64,000 bases of DNA from Neoarius graeffei (Eukaryota > Chordata > Actinopteri > Siluriformes > Ariidae): contig NC_083571.1 of assembly GCF_027579695.1 (NCBI RefSeq), positions 36,061,443 through 36,125,442 on the forward strand, given 5' to 3'. Made by a program: the position numbers and the translations under genes. Each line of letters begins with the position of its first letter. Position 1 is the first letter of the stretch. Positions 55,320 through 64,000 of this stretch are shown piece by piece. The notes beneath the pieces were generated by a model. That model was not told the origin of the DNA and ran no database searches. It worked only from the letters and a program-made list of their open reading frames with translations.

Positions 55320-56084
55320 TGTTTCTGGGTCCAGGCTGCGCGCGCATCCTGGCAACGGTCGGTTTGTTTACAAACATGCGAAGGGGTCTATTGTGTCAAA
55401 ATTTGTCCTCTCTGAGACAGCTAATTTTTCAATATAAAATAACACATCTAAAATGATTATTTTCATCCTAAAATGTGGACATAAATATTAGAGACAACTA
55501 ACACAAAGCTTACAGCCTTATATTTAAAAGCACTATGGAAGTAGTGGATTCTGAATTGTCAAAAAAAAACCATGTCCTCTCTGAGAATCACTTCATTAGT
55601 TTCTCCCAGCCCTGCTTAAAGCTACACTTAATCTTCTTATAATACAAACTATTACACATGCCTATCTGTTCTTTAACTTGTCCTCCACTTAGAAACTGGT
55701 ACGAGAATCAGTTTGAATCGGTTTGAATTTTGGACCCCTGGGACACAAACTTTGTTCCCTGATTGTAAAACAACCCGTAAGTAAAGGCCGGTGTCACGTG
55801 ACACGGTGTGTGTTAGCCTTTCCGCCAGCTGTGTGAGTGAAGCGCGGGCTGTGTCCTAAACGGATGAAGTGCACTGTTTAGGGTGTGAAAGCTGATTATT
55901 ATGGGATTCGGCTCCTTGATGGGGTTTTTTAAGTGTGTAGGGAGCGAGGTGGAGTCCAGTTCAGCAGTGAAACCGGAAGCTTGGTTTAGTTCCAAACCTG
56001 TGAAGTGCACTTGGAAAGGGAAACAGGGAGAGGTGATATTTGGGACGGAGCCCGTTGTCCAGCTACAGTGCGCTGCCGGTAAAC
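55320..56084 (+). promoter_or_regulatory. 5' flank and probable 5' UTR of micu3, with upstream ORF
   Basis: The last 300 bp become CpG-rich toward the exon. An upstream ATG at 55901 opens an 86-codon frame that runs past the main start (to 56161) in a different frame. The sequence from 55320 to about 55800 holds no recognised feature apart from poly-A runs. No TATA box is evident; the transcription start is not determinable. Confidence 0.4.
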
Positions 56085-56297
56085 ATGGCGGCGGCGTTGC
56101 GCAGGATGCTGTCGGTATCGGTACTGGTGAGCAGATCGGTGGCTCGGTTCGGGTGTCATAGAGCCGGGATGAGGAGCGGCGGCGGGGCGGTGATGGGGTT
56201 CGGGCTGGCGGCCGGTGGAGCGGCGGTGCTGTACCTCAGTTACCGGGGAGCGCGCGCAGGAGCCCGCAACAATGCGTCCGTGCGCGCACACGAGCTG
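56085..56297 (+). CDS. micu3: micu3-like first coding exon (mitochondrial protein)
   Basis: ATG 56085 in a good context (AAACATGG) opens 71 codons ending at a strong donor, CTG|GTAAGG, in phase 0. The product starts MAAALRRMLSVSVLVSRSVA, an Arg-rich mitochondrial presequence, followed by a Gly/Ala-rich hydrophobic segment AVMGFGLAAGGAAVLYLSYR. Human MICU3 also has an Arg-rich leader, then a Gly/Ala hydrophobic stretch. MICU3 is an EF-hand regulator of the mitochondrial calcium uniporter. No EF-hand is visible because later exons lie outside or were not recognised. The main support is position: divergent from fgf20, as in human. Another mitochondrial protein remains possible. Confidence 0.5.
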
Positions 56298-56386
56298 GTA
56301 AGGAGCGCGCGCACGCTATAATAATAATTATAATAATAATAATAATAATAATAGAACCCATAATTTAATGGCGCGTTAATAAAATG

Positions 56387-56849
56387 CAAGGGTTCTATCA
56401 GGGTTTTCATAGAGTGCACGTGATACATTAAATTAATATTATTAAATTAGAAATAAATTTAATTATCAGGGTTTTTTTTAAAAAAGGGGAAAAAAGTGAT
56501 GAAATGAGGACGGACACACACACACACACACACACACACAGGGTAATATGATAACACAATACAGCCCTAGTATCTGTGTTACCATGTTACCCTGTGTAGA
56601 AGAAACCTTTATTTGCCACATGCACACTTCAAGCACAGTGAAATTCATTCTCTGCATTTAACCCAGCTGAAGCAGTGAACACACACACACACACCCAGAG
56701 CAGTGGGCAGCCACACCAGAGCGCCTGGGGAGCAGTCAGGGGTTCGGTACCTTGCTCAAGGGCATCTCAGCCCAAGGCCGCCCCACGTCAACCTAACTGC
56801 GTGTCTTTGGACTGTGGGGGAAACCCATGCAGACATAGGGAGAACATGC
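56387..56849. repeat. Segment A, original copy in micu3 intron 1
   Basis: 463 bp, starting CAAGGGTTCTATCAGGGTTT and running through a CA array (56516-56540) into the inverted SINE as far as GGGAGAACATGC. A second copy lies inside the transposon at 57288-57738. Confidence 0.92.
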
Positions 56850-56896
56850 AAACTCCACACAGAAAGGCCCTCGCCGGCCGCTGGGTTCGAACCCGG
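56591..56896 (-). mobile_element. SINE with alternative tail, split; left part
   Basis: An inverted SINE (tail AAACCTTTATTTGCCACATG first). It stops at the B-box region GGGTTCGAACCCGG, where the element 56897-58163 is inserted, and resumes at 58164-58217 with CCGGAACCTTCTTGCTGTGA and the head CACCACCGTGCC. Confidence 0.9.
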
Positions 56897-58163
56897 TGTC
56901 ACGGTCTGAGTTTACCACCAGTCTGAATTTACCAGGTAAATTTAAACTGTAGCAGCCACGGTCTAACCTTACCACAGTATAAATTTACCAACTTGGTATA
57001 ATTGGGCCTAGTCTAAATTTACCAGCCTAATATGAGATTTATGTTCATGTTCATACTTGAATTATTTACACTTTATCTTGATGAATACTGATTTGTTTAA
57101 GTAAGACTCCTCATGATTATAATAATTTAGTCATTCTCTCAAATTTACCAACTTGGTATAATTAGACTGCTGTCATTGGGCCGAGTCAGAATTTACCAGC
57201 CCAATATGATAGGAGGTTTATGATCATACTTGATCCACAAATAAATTATTTTCACTTTATCTTGATGAATGAATGAATGAATGAATACAAGGGTTCTATC
57301 AGGGTTTTCATAGAGTGCACGTGATACATTAAATTAATATTATTAAATTAGAAATAAATTTAATTATCAGGGTTTTTTTTTTTTTTAAAAAGGGGAAAAA
57401 AGTGGTGAAATGAGGACACACACACGCAGGGTAATATGATAACACAATACAGCCCTAATATCTGTGTTACCATGTTACCCTGTGTAGAAAAAGAAACCTT
57501 TATTTGTCACATGCACACTTCAAGCACAGTGAAATTCATCCTCTGCATTTAACCCATCTGAAGCAGTGAACATACACACACACCCAGAGCAGTGGGCAGC
57601 CACACTACAGCATCCGGGGAGCAGTCAGGGGTTCGGTACCTTGCTCAAGGGCACTTCAGCCCAAGGCTGCCCCACGTTAACCTAACTGCATGTCTTTGGA
57701 CTGTGGGGGAAACCCACGCAGACATGGGGAGAACATGCCCGTGTTTTAGTTCCAGTTTATGCACTAAGTAGGCTGATCAGGAGCAGCCAGGAATGATGAA
57801 CTTTATCTTCATGAATATTGATTTGTTTAAGTATATCCAGTTTGTAGGAAGAAGGTAAGTTGGGTCATCTTTCTTTTGAAAATGGCGAATCACTAGTCTT
57901 GTGCCTCTTTGGACTGTGTGTTTTGTTGATCTTCATTTTGTGACTGGGAAATGATTGTTTCCTCATCCATATTCAACAGCTTGTCTACGGATAATCAAAT
58001 CTCACAACTGTAGTCACAATTTGCGTTCTGTTAGTCCGCTCGGTACAAAGTCGCAGCAAGAAATGGTAAATTTAGACTTCCCGGAAGTTGACCGGGGGAA
58101 AAAAAAAATCGGTCTGCGCATGCGCATGGTAAATTTATACCAGCGCACGATCAGACCGTGACA
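56897..58163. mobile_element. DNA element with TGTCACGGTCTGA ends and CCGG TSD
   Basis: The ends TGTCACGGTCTGA and TCAGACCGTGACA are inverted (one internal base differs). CCGG lies outside both ends (56893-56896, 58164-58167), a 4-bp duplication confirmed by the intact SINE sequence GAACCCGG-ACCTTC elsewhere in the window. Inside are two direct copies of a ~120-bp unit containing AAATTTACCAACTTGGTATA (about 56988 and 57148), a third partial unit near 57800, and segment A' copied from the flank. No transposase. Confidence 0.9.
57288..57738. repeat. Segment A', second copy, inside the CCGG element
   Basis: About 93 percent identical by eye to 56387-56849, in the same orientation. It includes part of the SINE but stops at GAACATGC without the SINE head, and is bordered on the left by (GAAT)n. 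It lies wholly within the transposon that interrupts the SINE whose other part it copies. Confidence 0.92.
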
Positions 58164-58217
58164 CCGGAACCTTCTTGCTGTGAGGCGACCATGCTAACCA
58201 CTACACCACCGTGCCAC
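58164..58217 (-). mobile_element. SINE head, right part of the split SINE
   Basis: CCGGAACCTTCTTGCTGTGA through CACCACCGTGCCAC completes the SINE begun at 56591. Confidence 0.9.
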
Positions 58218-59639
58218 AATTACAATATTGTTTATTAATTAAACGACGACATGTCATACTTTTGTAGCTCGAAACGGATACATTTATGTTCCAGCTCCAC
58301 CTCTGATTTGTTATAAAGTGCTGAAACTGGAGACTCCTTCCAGAAAGAAATGTCACCCTAAATATCTCTCCATGTTTAGCGCAGCAAGTCCCTGTAAATC
58401 AGCTGTTACTCTAGAAACGATAATTTTATTAGATTATCTGTTCTGGGGAATTAATCAACACCAGACAACCAATCAGGATTCAGAGGTGTTCTGTATAAAA
58501 TGCCGTCATTCCTGAGCTGGACTAACAGCTGTGTCTAAGATTGGCCACGCCCCTTTCTGATACAAACAGACCCAAGCTCAGAACACGGTTTTGTCTATCG
58601 TCTGAGTTTACTCGCAAACGGAAGCATTTAAATAAGTGTCCTCTGAAAAGACAAACCAAGGGCACGAGGTGATGAAAACGAAATGTCATCTCAGGCCTCG
58701 CGTGGGCTCCGGTGACGTCATGGCGTCGAGGCACTTTGCCGAAGTGGGGAAATAAACACGCACAAGCTGTCGCTGTAACTGCAGGTGTGGTTTAGTGCAG
58801 CATTCTGGATTCTGATTGGTCAGCAAATCACATGCGCTCCTTCTGAGATATGTTATGGTTTCCATAGCAACCGCCAGTCGTTCACAGGATCTTGTACAGC
58901 GGACGTGAATAACAAACGGTGATACGGTGATGTTTTCTTGAAGTAAGGCACCTCCAGTGTCCGAGGTAACACTGTAATGTTTCCAACTCGCTTTAAGTGT
59001 AATTATAAAAGGATAAAAATTCTCACGTGATGTTTTTTAATATAATCATGAGTGTTGGAAGACGCACAGCACGTCCAGGGACATGCTGCTGTTGGAAAAT
59101 CATCAACAGGAAAGAAGCAGGAACTCTGCCTCATCATTGATTTGATTGATTGATTTTTGCGATAAGAGTGTCTTATTCCTGACTTATTTAATACATGACT
59201 TGTTATTGCCACCCCATTAGTGTCCTCTTAGCCTCTCCTCCTCCCTCCCAGACATGCCTCCAGCAGTAAGCACAGGGCTTTCCTCGTTTTGTAAGTGCAG
59301 CTATTTTTGGTTTGTTTTGGAATGCAGGAGGACGTAGGTGTGAGGAATATTTCTGGACAAACGAGTTCTGAATGCTTTCCACATTTGGTGGCACAAGATG
59401 GTGCCCAGCATGGCTGACGTCTTTGTGTACTCCTCCCACAACCGTTTTTATTTGTTCTCCTAGTTGTTTTTAAGTTTTCAGACGTGCGAATTTCATCTGC
59501 ACTGATTACATACGACAGAGAAACTAGGTGTGCCACCAATTCTCTGCTGCTGAGTCCTGGACTTTTTAACAGGCAGACCCCAGTCAGTCAGTCAGTCAGT
59601 CAGGCTGGGGAACACCATTTCCAAAACAATAACCATAAA
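58218..59639. other. Intronic or intergenic DNA, no gene recognised
   Basis: Largely non-repetitive. Short frames exist (for example 59203-59539 minus) but lack domains. If 56085-56297 is micu3 exon 1, this is probably its first intron. Confidence 0.4.
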
Positions 59640-59860
59640 TACAGGAACCCCACAAGTCCGTGTTCTGAGTCCCATGCTGTACACACTTCACTCATGACTG
59701 TGTCACTGACCAGCTTAACACCAGCTTTATTAAATTTGCAGACAACACCACAGTCATTGGATTGATTTTTGGGGATGATGAGACAGCAGACAGGAGGGAG
59801 GTGGCAAGCCTTGTGAAGTGGTGCCAGGACAGTAATCTCTCTCTCTTCAAGGAGATACGC
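59640..59860 (+). pseudogene. Reverse transcriptase fragment of a non-LTR retrotransposon
   Basis: A broken frame reads VLSPMLYTLHS then, after an indel, DCVTDQLNTSFIKFADNTTV and ETADRREVASLVKWCQDSNL. This is the RT active-site region; FADD is altered to FADN, removing a catalytic Asp. Fish elements of the CR1/Rex/L2 groups have this pattern. Neither end of the element is visible. Confidence 0.7.
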
Positions 59861-60068
59861 AGAACCTTTATTTTTAAATAAATTTCTGAGTGGATAGTAT
59901 CTCCATCCTTGACTCTTGTGTGCTGCATAAATGGGAATAAAAAATATATATTTTTGAGAGTTAAAATCGACCGCAAAGTTGGCATTTGAGCTGCCCCGCT
60001 GAGCCAGCCAGCCCTAAGTGCGTGACGTCACAGCGGTAACCGGTTTTAAGGCCGAGACCTTTTACAGT

Positions 60069-60343
60069 TGTAACAGTTTGTATGGGTGGGTGGAGCACAG
60101 AGGACGGCAGGACAGAGATCAGGTTTGTAACCAGGGGTTTTATTGCCACACTTTTCAGTGAACAAGTTCTAAACTATACAGACACACAACCGGCGTCTGG
60201 TTCGGGGATGAGCTCCTCTGCTCTACGCTCTCCCTTCTTAAGTAGGGCGCGGTCACTGGGAAGACGCACACAAACACAGGTTAATTGACATCAGGTGTAG
60301 TGATTCTGCCACTTACCTTTCCTGACTCTGCCCTCCTGTCACA
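60069..60343 (-). mobile_element. Probable 3' LTR of the Gmr1-like element
   Basis: On the minus strand it runs from TGTGACAGGAGGGC to AACTGTTACA, starting TG and ending CA. It includes a TATA-like CCTACTTAAGAAG and a polyadenylation signal in GCAATAAAACCCC. The 5' LTR lies beyond the window, so the boundaries are inferred; the 5' edge could lie up to about 60 bp further upstream. Confidence 0.55.
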
Positions 60344-60449
60344 GACCGGCGCTTGACCACGCCCCCGCTGCCACATACCCCCACCGCCTGACACAGGCCG
60401 GGCGGCCGTCCGGCCTGCAGCCGACTCCCCCCCCCCCCCCCCCAGTCCG

Positions 60450-61210
60450 CCACGATCATCTGTGCCCCCGGCCTGTGGACCACCTTGAAATTAAAGGATT
60501 GGCGTGCCAGATACCAACGGGTGATCCGCGCATTGGCATCCTTCATGCGGTGGAGCCACTGGAGGGGCGCGTGGTCCGAACAGAGGGTGAAAGGGCGCCC
60601 CAGCAGGTAGTAACGGAGGGTGAGGACTGCCCACTTGATTGCCAGACACTCTTTTTCTATTGTGCTGTAGCGCCCCTCACGCACCGACAGCTCCCTACTG
60701 ATGTATAGGACTGGGCGGTCCTCCACCTCCAGGGACAAAACAGCCCCCAGCCCTCTGTCCGATGCATCCGTCTGTAACATAAAGGGGAGAGAAAAGTCAG
60801 GGGAGTGTAACAGTGGCCCCCCACACAGTGCGGCCTTTACCTCAGAAAAAGCCTGCTGGCATTGCTCCGTCCACTGGACCGGATCTGGTGCCCCCTTTTT
60901 AGTGAGATCAGTCAGCGGGCTGGTGACGTCCGAATAATTAGGTATAAACCTCCGATAATAGCCAGCCAGCCCCAGGAACTGTCTCACCCCCTTTTTGGTC
61001 TTGGGCCTCGGGCAGGCCACAATTGCTGCAGTCTTGTTAATTTGGGGACGCACCTGCCCGTTGCCCAAGTGGAAGCCCAGATACCGTACTTCCACCCGCC
61101 CAATCGCACACTTCTTCGGGTTGGCTGTGAGACCCGCTCGCCTCAGCGACCTAAGGACGACCCTCAGATGTTCGAGATGCCTCGGCCAGTCATTACTATA
61201 GATGATTATG
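60450..61210 (-). pseudogene. Gmr1-like pol: RT C-terminus and RNase H
   Basis: After the YLDDIIIYS active site (about 61196-61222) the frame 60313-61095 reads VRYLGFHLGNGQV, FLGLAGYYRRFIPNYSDV, then RNase H with Asp in LQTDASDRGLGAVLS, Glu in STIEKECLAIKWAV and Asp in CSDHAPLQWL. This is standard Ty3/Gypsy architecture for the RT-RNase H part. The C-terminus runs into a 16-base homopolymer (60428-60443). No integrase follows; it lies upstream instead. Confidence 0.9.
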
Positions 61211-61972
61211 TCGTCGAGGTAGGCGGCCGCATAGGTGGCGTGGGGGGCAGAGGACCCTGTCCATCAGCAGCTGAAACGTAGCGGGCACCCTGAACAGCCC
61301 GAACGGAAGTGTGACGAATTGGTGTAAACCCAACGGTGTGGAAAAGGCAGTTTTTTTTTTTTCTCGGGATAGTGGAGTCAAGGGGATCTGCCACTATCCC
61401 TTCGTTAAATCCAGCGTCGAATAAAAGCGAGCAGTGCCTAGTCGATTGAGCAACTCATCAATACGAGGCATTGGGTACGCGTCGAATTTAGACACCGCGT
61501 TGACTTTTCTATAGTCCACACAGAAAAGGACTGACCCGCCGGCCTTGGGTACCAAGACCACCGGGCTGCTCCAGTCACTGTGGGACTCCTCGATGATGCC
61601 CATTTCGAGCATGGCCTCGAGTTCTTCCCGAACCACTTTTTTCTTGTGTTCGGGTAGCCTGTAAGGGCGACTACGCACTACCACCCCCGGGGGCATCTCA
61701 GTGTGGTGCTCTATGAGGTTGGTGCGGCCGGGCAGGGGCGAGAACACGTCCGAAAACTCGGTCTGCAACTGGGCGACCTCCGCGTGTTGGGTCGGGGAGA
61801 GGTGGTCTCCACAGGGGACCGGAGAGGGATGCAATGTCAATGCACCTTTTTGAACCGCCGGCCCCAGCTCCGCCTTCTCCGGAATCACCGACACCAACGC
61901 TACGGGGACCTCCTCGTTCCAGAGTTTGAGTAGGTTGAGGTGGTAAATCTGTAGCGCCCCATCCCTGTCCAT
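61196..61972 (-). pseudogene. Gmr1-like pol: linker and reverse transcriptase, frameshifted
   Basis: The frame 61394-61972 begins with a linker (LSPTQHAEVAQLQTEFSDVF) and RT motifs: YRLPEHKKKVVREELEAML, SDWSSPVVLVPKAGG, FCVDYRKVNAVSKFDAYPMP, FYSTLDLTKG. It ends at a stop near 61394, close to an A/T homopolymer. RT continues in other frames (61206-61381; FVTLPFGLF) up to the YLDD motif. At least two frameshifts prevent a continuous protein. Confidence 0.9.
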
Positions 61973-61984
61973 TCACCTCATAGT

Positions 61985-63014
61985 CGACGTCCCCGACGTG
62001 CCGTGTGACCTTGAAGGGTCTTTGCCACTTGGTGACTAATTTAGAGCTCGATGTGGGCAACAGTACGAGTACTTTATCTCCCGGTGCGAACTCTCTAAGG
62101 CGCGTACCCTTGTCGTACAGGCGGGTTTGCCGTTCTTGGGTCTGCCGCAAATTCTCCTGGGTTAGGTGCGTGAGTGTGTGGAGTTTTGCGCGCAGGTCAA
62201 TAACGTATTGAATTTCGTTTTTACTTGGTGAAGGTCCCTCCTCCCAATTTTCTCGCAGCACATCTAAAAGGCTGCACGGCTTACGCCCATATAATAATTC
62301 CAACGGGGAGAACCCCGTGGAGGGTTGGGGGACCTCTTGCACTGCAAATAACAAGGGTTCAAGCCATTTATCCCAGTTACACGTGTCCTCCCTTACGAAT
62401 TTTTTAATTATGTTCTTGAGGGTGCGATTAAACTGTTCAACTAAACCGTCCGTTTGTGGGTGATACACACTGGTGCGGATTGGCTTAATACCCTATAACC
62501 CATACAGTTCATTCAGTGTTCGTGACATAAACGAGGTGCCTTGATCAGTCAGAATCTCTTTCGGGATTCCAACTCGGGAGATGACGCGAAAGAGTGCCTC
62601 TGCAATACTGCGTGCTGAGATATTGCAAAGAGGCACAGCTTCCGGGTATCGCGTTGCATAGTCCACCAGAACTAATATAAAGTGGTACCTTTGTGTTGAC
62701 CGATCTAATGGCCCGACGAGATCCATCCCAATTCTTTCGAACGGGGTCTCGATTAACGGTAGAGGGCGCAAAGGCACTTTTGGAATGGCCGCTGGATTTA
62801 CTAACAGGCATTCGCGGCACGACGTACACCACCTACGGACATCGCCGTGAATCCCCGGCCAATAGAATCGGGCCATTATTTGGGCTAGTGTCTTATCCTG
62901 CCTTAGGTGTCCAGCCATGGGATTAAAGTGAGCCGCCTGGAATACCAATTCCTGGCGGCTCTTCGGAATTAAAAGCTGTGTGACTCGCTCTTTAGTTTGA
63001 GTGTCCTGCGTCAC
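61985..63014 (-). pseudogene. Gmr1-like integrase, located upstream of RT
   Basis: It contains the zinc-binding HHCC region (HFNPMAGHLRQDK, then CTSCREC), the DDE core with Asp in RIGMDLVGPL, Asp in ILTDQGTSFMS and Glu in YHPQTDGLVEQFNRTL, and a C-terminal domain (FAPGDKVLVLLPTSSSKLV). A TAG at 62493-62495 splits the core and a TGA at 63015-63017 separates it from protease. A shift near 61975 separates it from RT. It is contiguous with RT on the same strand. Confidence 0.9.
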
Positions 63015-63994
63015 TCAGTATAATCTATCCTTCATAATCACAAAGTAGGGGAAGGACGGGGTGACATTCGGCTGGAGCATTTGACCATCGATTACTCTCA
63101 CTTGGTCAAACGCATGCCGCTGAGTCTCGTCTCGCGTTTGCTCTAATGGGAAATCCGCGAGGGATTCCCCAACAGAGAGAGGAGGGGCCGGCGGCTCCTC
63201 ACTCTGACGCGGAGATGATGTAGACGGCTCTGTGACAGCTGCTCCCGCCAAGGCGACACCGGGACCTCCCCCTGTTAAATGGCAGGACCCACTCTTGACT
63301 AAGTGTGTCATTAAATCCCGAAATCCCGGCCAATCAGTCCCCAAAATTATAGAGTGGGTAAGGCGAGGATTAACCGCCGCCTTCACTAAATTTTTCCCCA
63401 CGGAAAAAAATGTGGACCGACACCAAAGGGTAGCTGTGAACGTCCCCATGCACACACAACACCTTCACCCCCTGTGCTCCCCCCAATGCCTCGTTTTGCA
63501 CCAGGCTTTGGTGAATTGAGGTCTGATTACAACCAGAATCCACCAACACCTGATATGTATCCCCTTGAATGCTCACCAGTATGTGATACGCTCCAGCCCG
63601 ATCGAGGGCGGCTCCTGGCACGTCGGGGATCCGAACCACCGCGCCCACCTCCATTACCGTGCACTGTTGGAGGTGGCCCGGCTCCCCGCAGCGCCAGCAA
63701 ACCGGCCCAGGCTTCCCCTCCGCACCGGTGTTCTGGGGCTCACTCACCTGAGGGGGGGGGAGAGACAGACACAGAAGGGAGAAACAGGAGGGCACCGCGG
63801 GTGCGGCGGGCCGGCACCGGTGGCGCCGGCCCCCGCCTCCGCGGTGGGGGAATGGGGCGAGGACGAGACACAGGAGGAGAAAGAGAGAAGAGGAGAGGAG
63901 AGAAGAGGCTGTCTGCTGTCCTGCTGCCGGGACAGCCGCCATATGGTCCTCCGCCAGCTCGATGGCCTGATCCAGCGACACCGGGCGGTGGCAC
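63015..63994 (-). pseudogene. Gmr1-like gag zinc knuckle and protease, truncated by window end
   Basis: The frame 63370-63981 starts in the gag C-terminus (SLDQAIELAEDH), passes a low-complexity stretch, and has a CCHC knuckle CWRCGEPGHLQQC and the protease active site VLVDSGCNQTSIH (Asp-Ser-Gly). A frameshift around 63400-63440 moves the protease C-terminal part (THSIILGTDWPGF) to the frame 63015-63455. The rest of gag and the 5' LTR are off the window. Confidence 0.85.
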
Positions 63995-64000
63995 TGGACC

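Overview
This window is animal nuclear DNA, almost certainly from a teleost fish and possibly a catfish-like ostariophysan. Two host loci are recognisable. One is a three-exon FGF9/16/20-subfamily gene on the minus strand (exons 22046-22322, 21089-21192, 20662-20907; 208 codons plus stop). The other is the first coding exon of a mitochondrial-type protein on the plus strand (56085-56297), which I read as micu3. Human FGF20 and MICU3 are divergent neighbours, so the order and orientation here look like conserved synteny. The fish assignment rests on tRNA-headed SINEs of the DANA/mermaid kind, many Tc1-like elements, L2-type LINEs and a Gmr1-like retrotransposon.

Layout. 0-5.4 kb: foldback elements, a MITE inside a TA microsatellite, a hAT remnant carrying a SINE, and a SWIM/YqaJ-type gene fragment. 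5.8-12.0 kb: a 6 kb satellite landscape made of CA/CT compound repeats, a homopurine tract and a 36-bp minisatellite; its long open frames are artefacts. 13-18 kb: SINEs, a complete but broken Tc1, and a TTAA-flanked element. 18-22.5 kb: fgf20 and its downstream region. 23-26 kb: SINEs, a LINE fragment and decayed GAACC-rich repeats. 26.7-33.6 kb: one hAT element with its target duplication, swollen to 6.9 kb by nested insertions. 34-44 kb: broken Tc1 copies and an L2-type LINE cut by a hAT and by a Tc1. 45.8-55.3 kb: further hAT copies, a Harbinger/THAP-like remnant, and a YqaJ-type exon split by successive insertions. 56-58.2 kb: the micu3 exon, whose intron holds an element carrying a copy of its own flank. 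60-64 kb: a degenerate Ty3/Gypsy element on the minus strand with integrase encoded before reverse transcriptase.

The roughly 34 kb between the two divergent genes is nearly all layered mobile DNA. Many layers can be dated relative to one another because target-site duplications, interrupted coding sequence or a second unfilled copy are present. Two elements, a Tc1 at 40.5-42.0 kb and a CCGG-flanked element at 56.9-58.2 kb, contain filler copied from DNA within about 2 kb. No RNA genes, CRISPR arrays or prokaryotic operon features were found. All family names are from reading the sequence, not from database searches.
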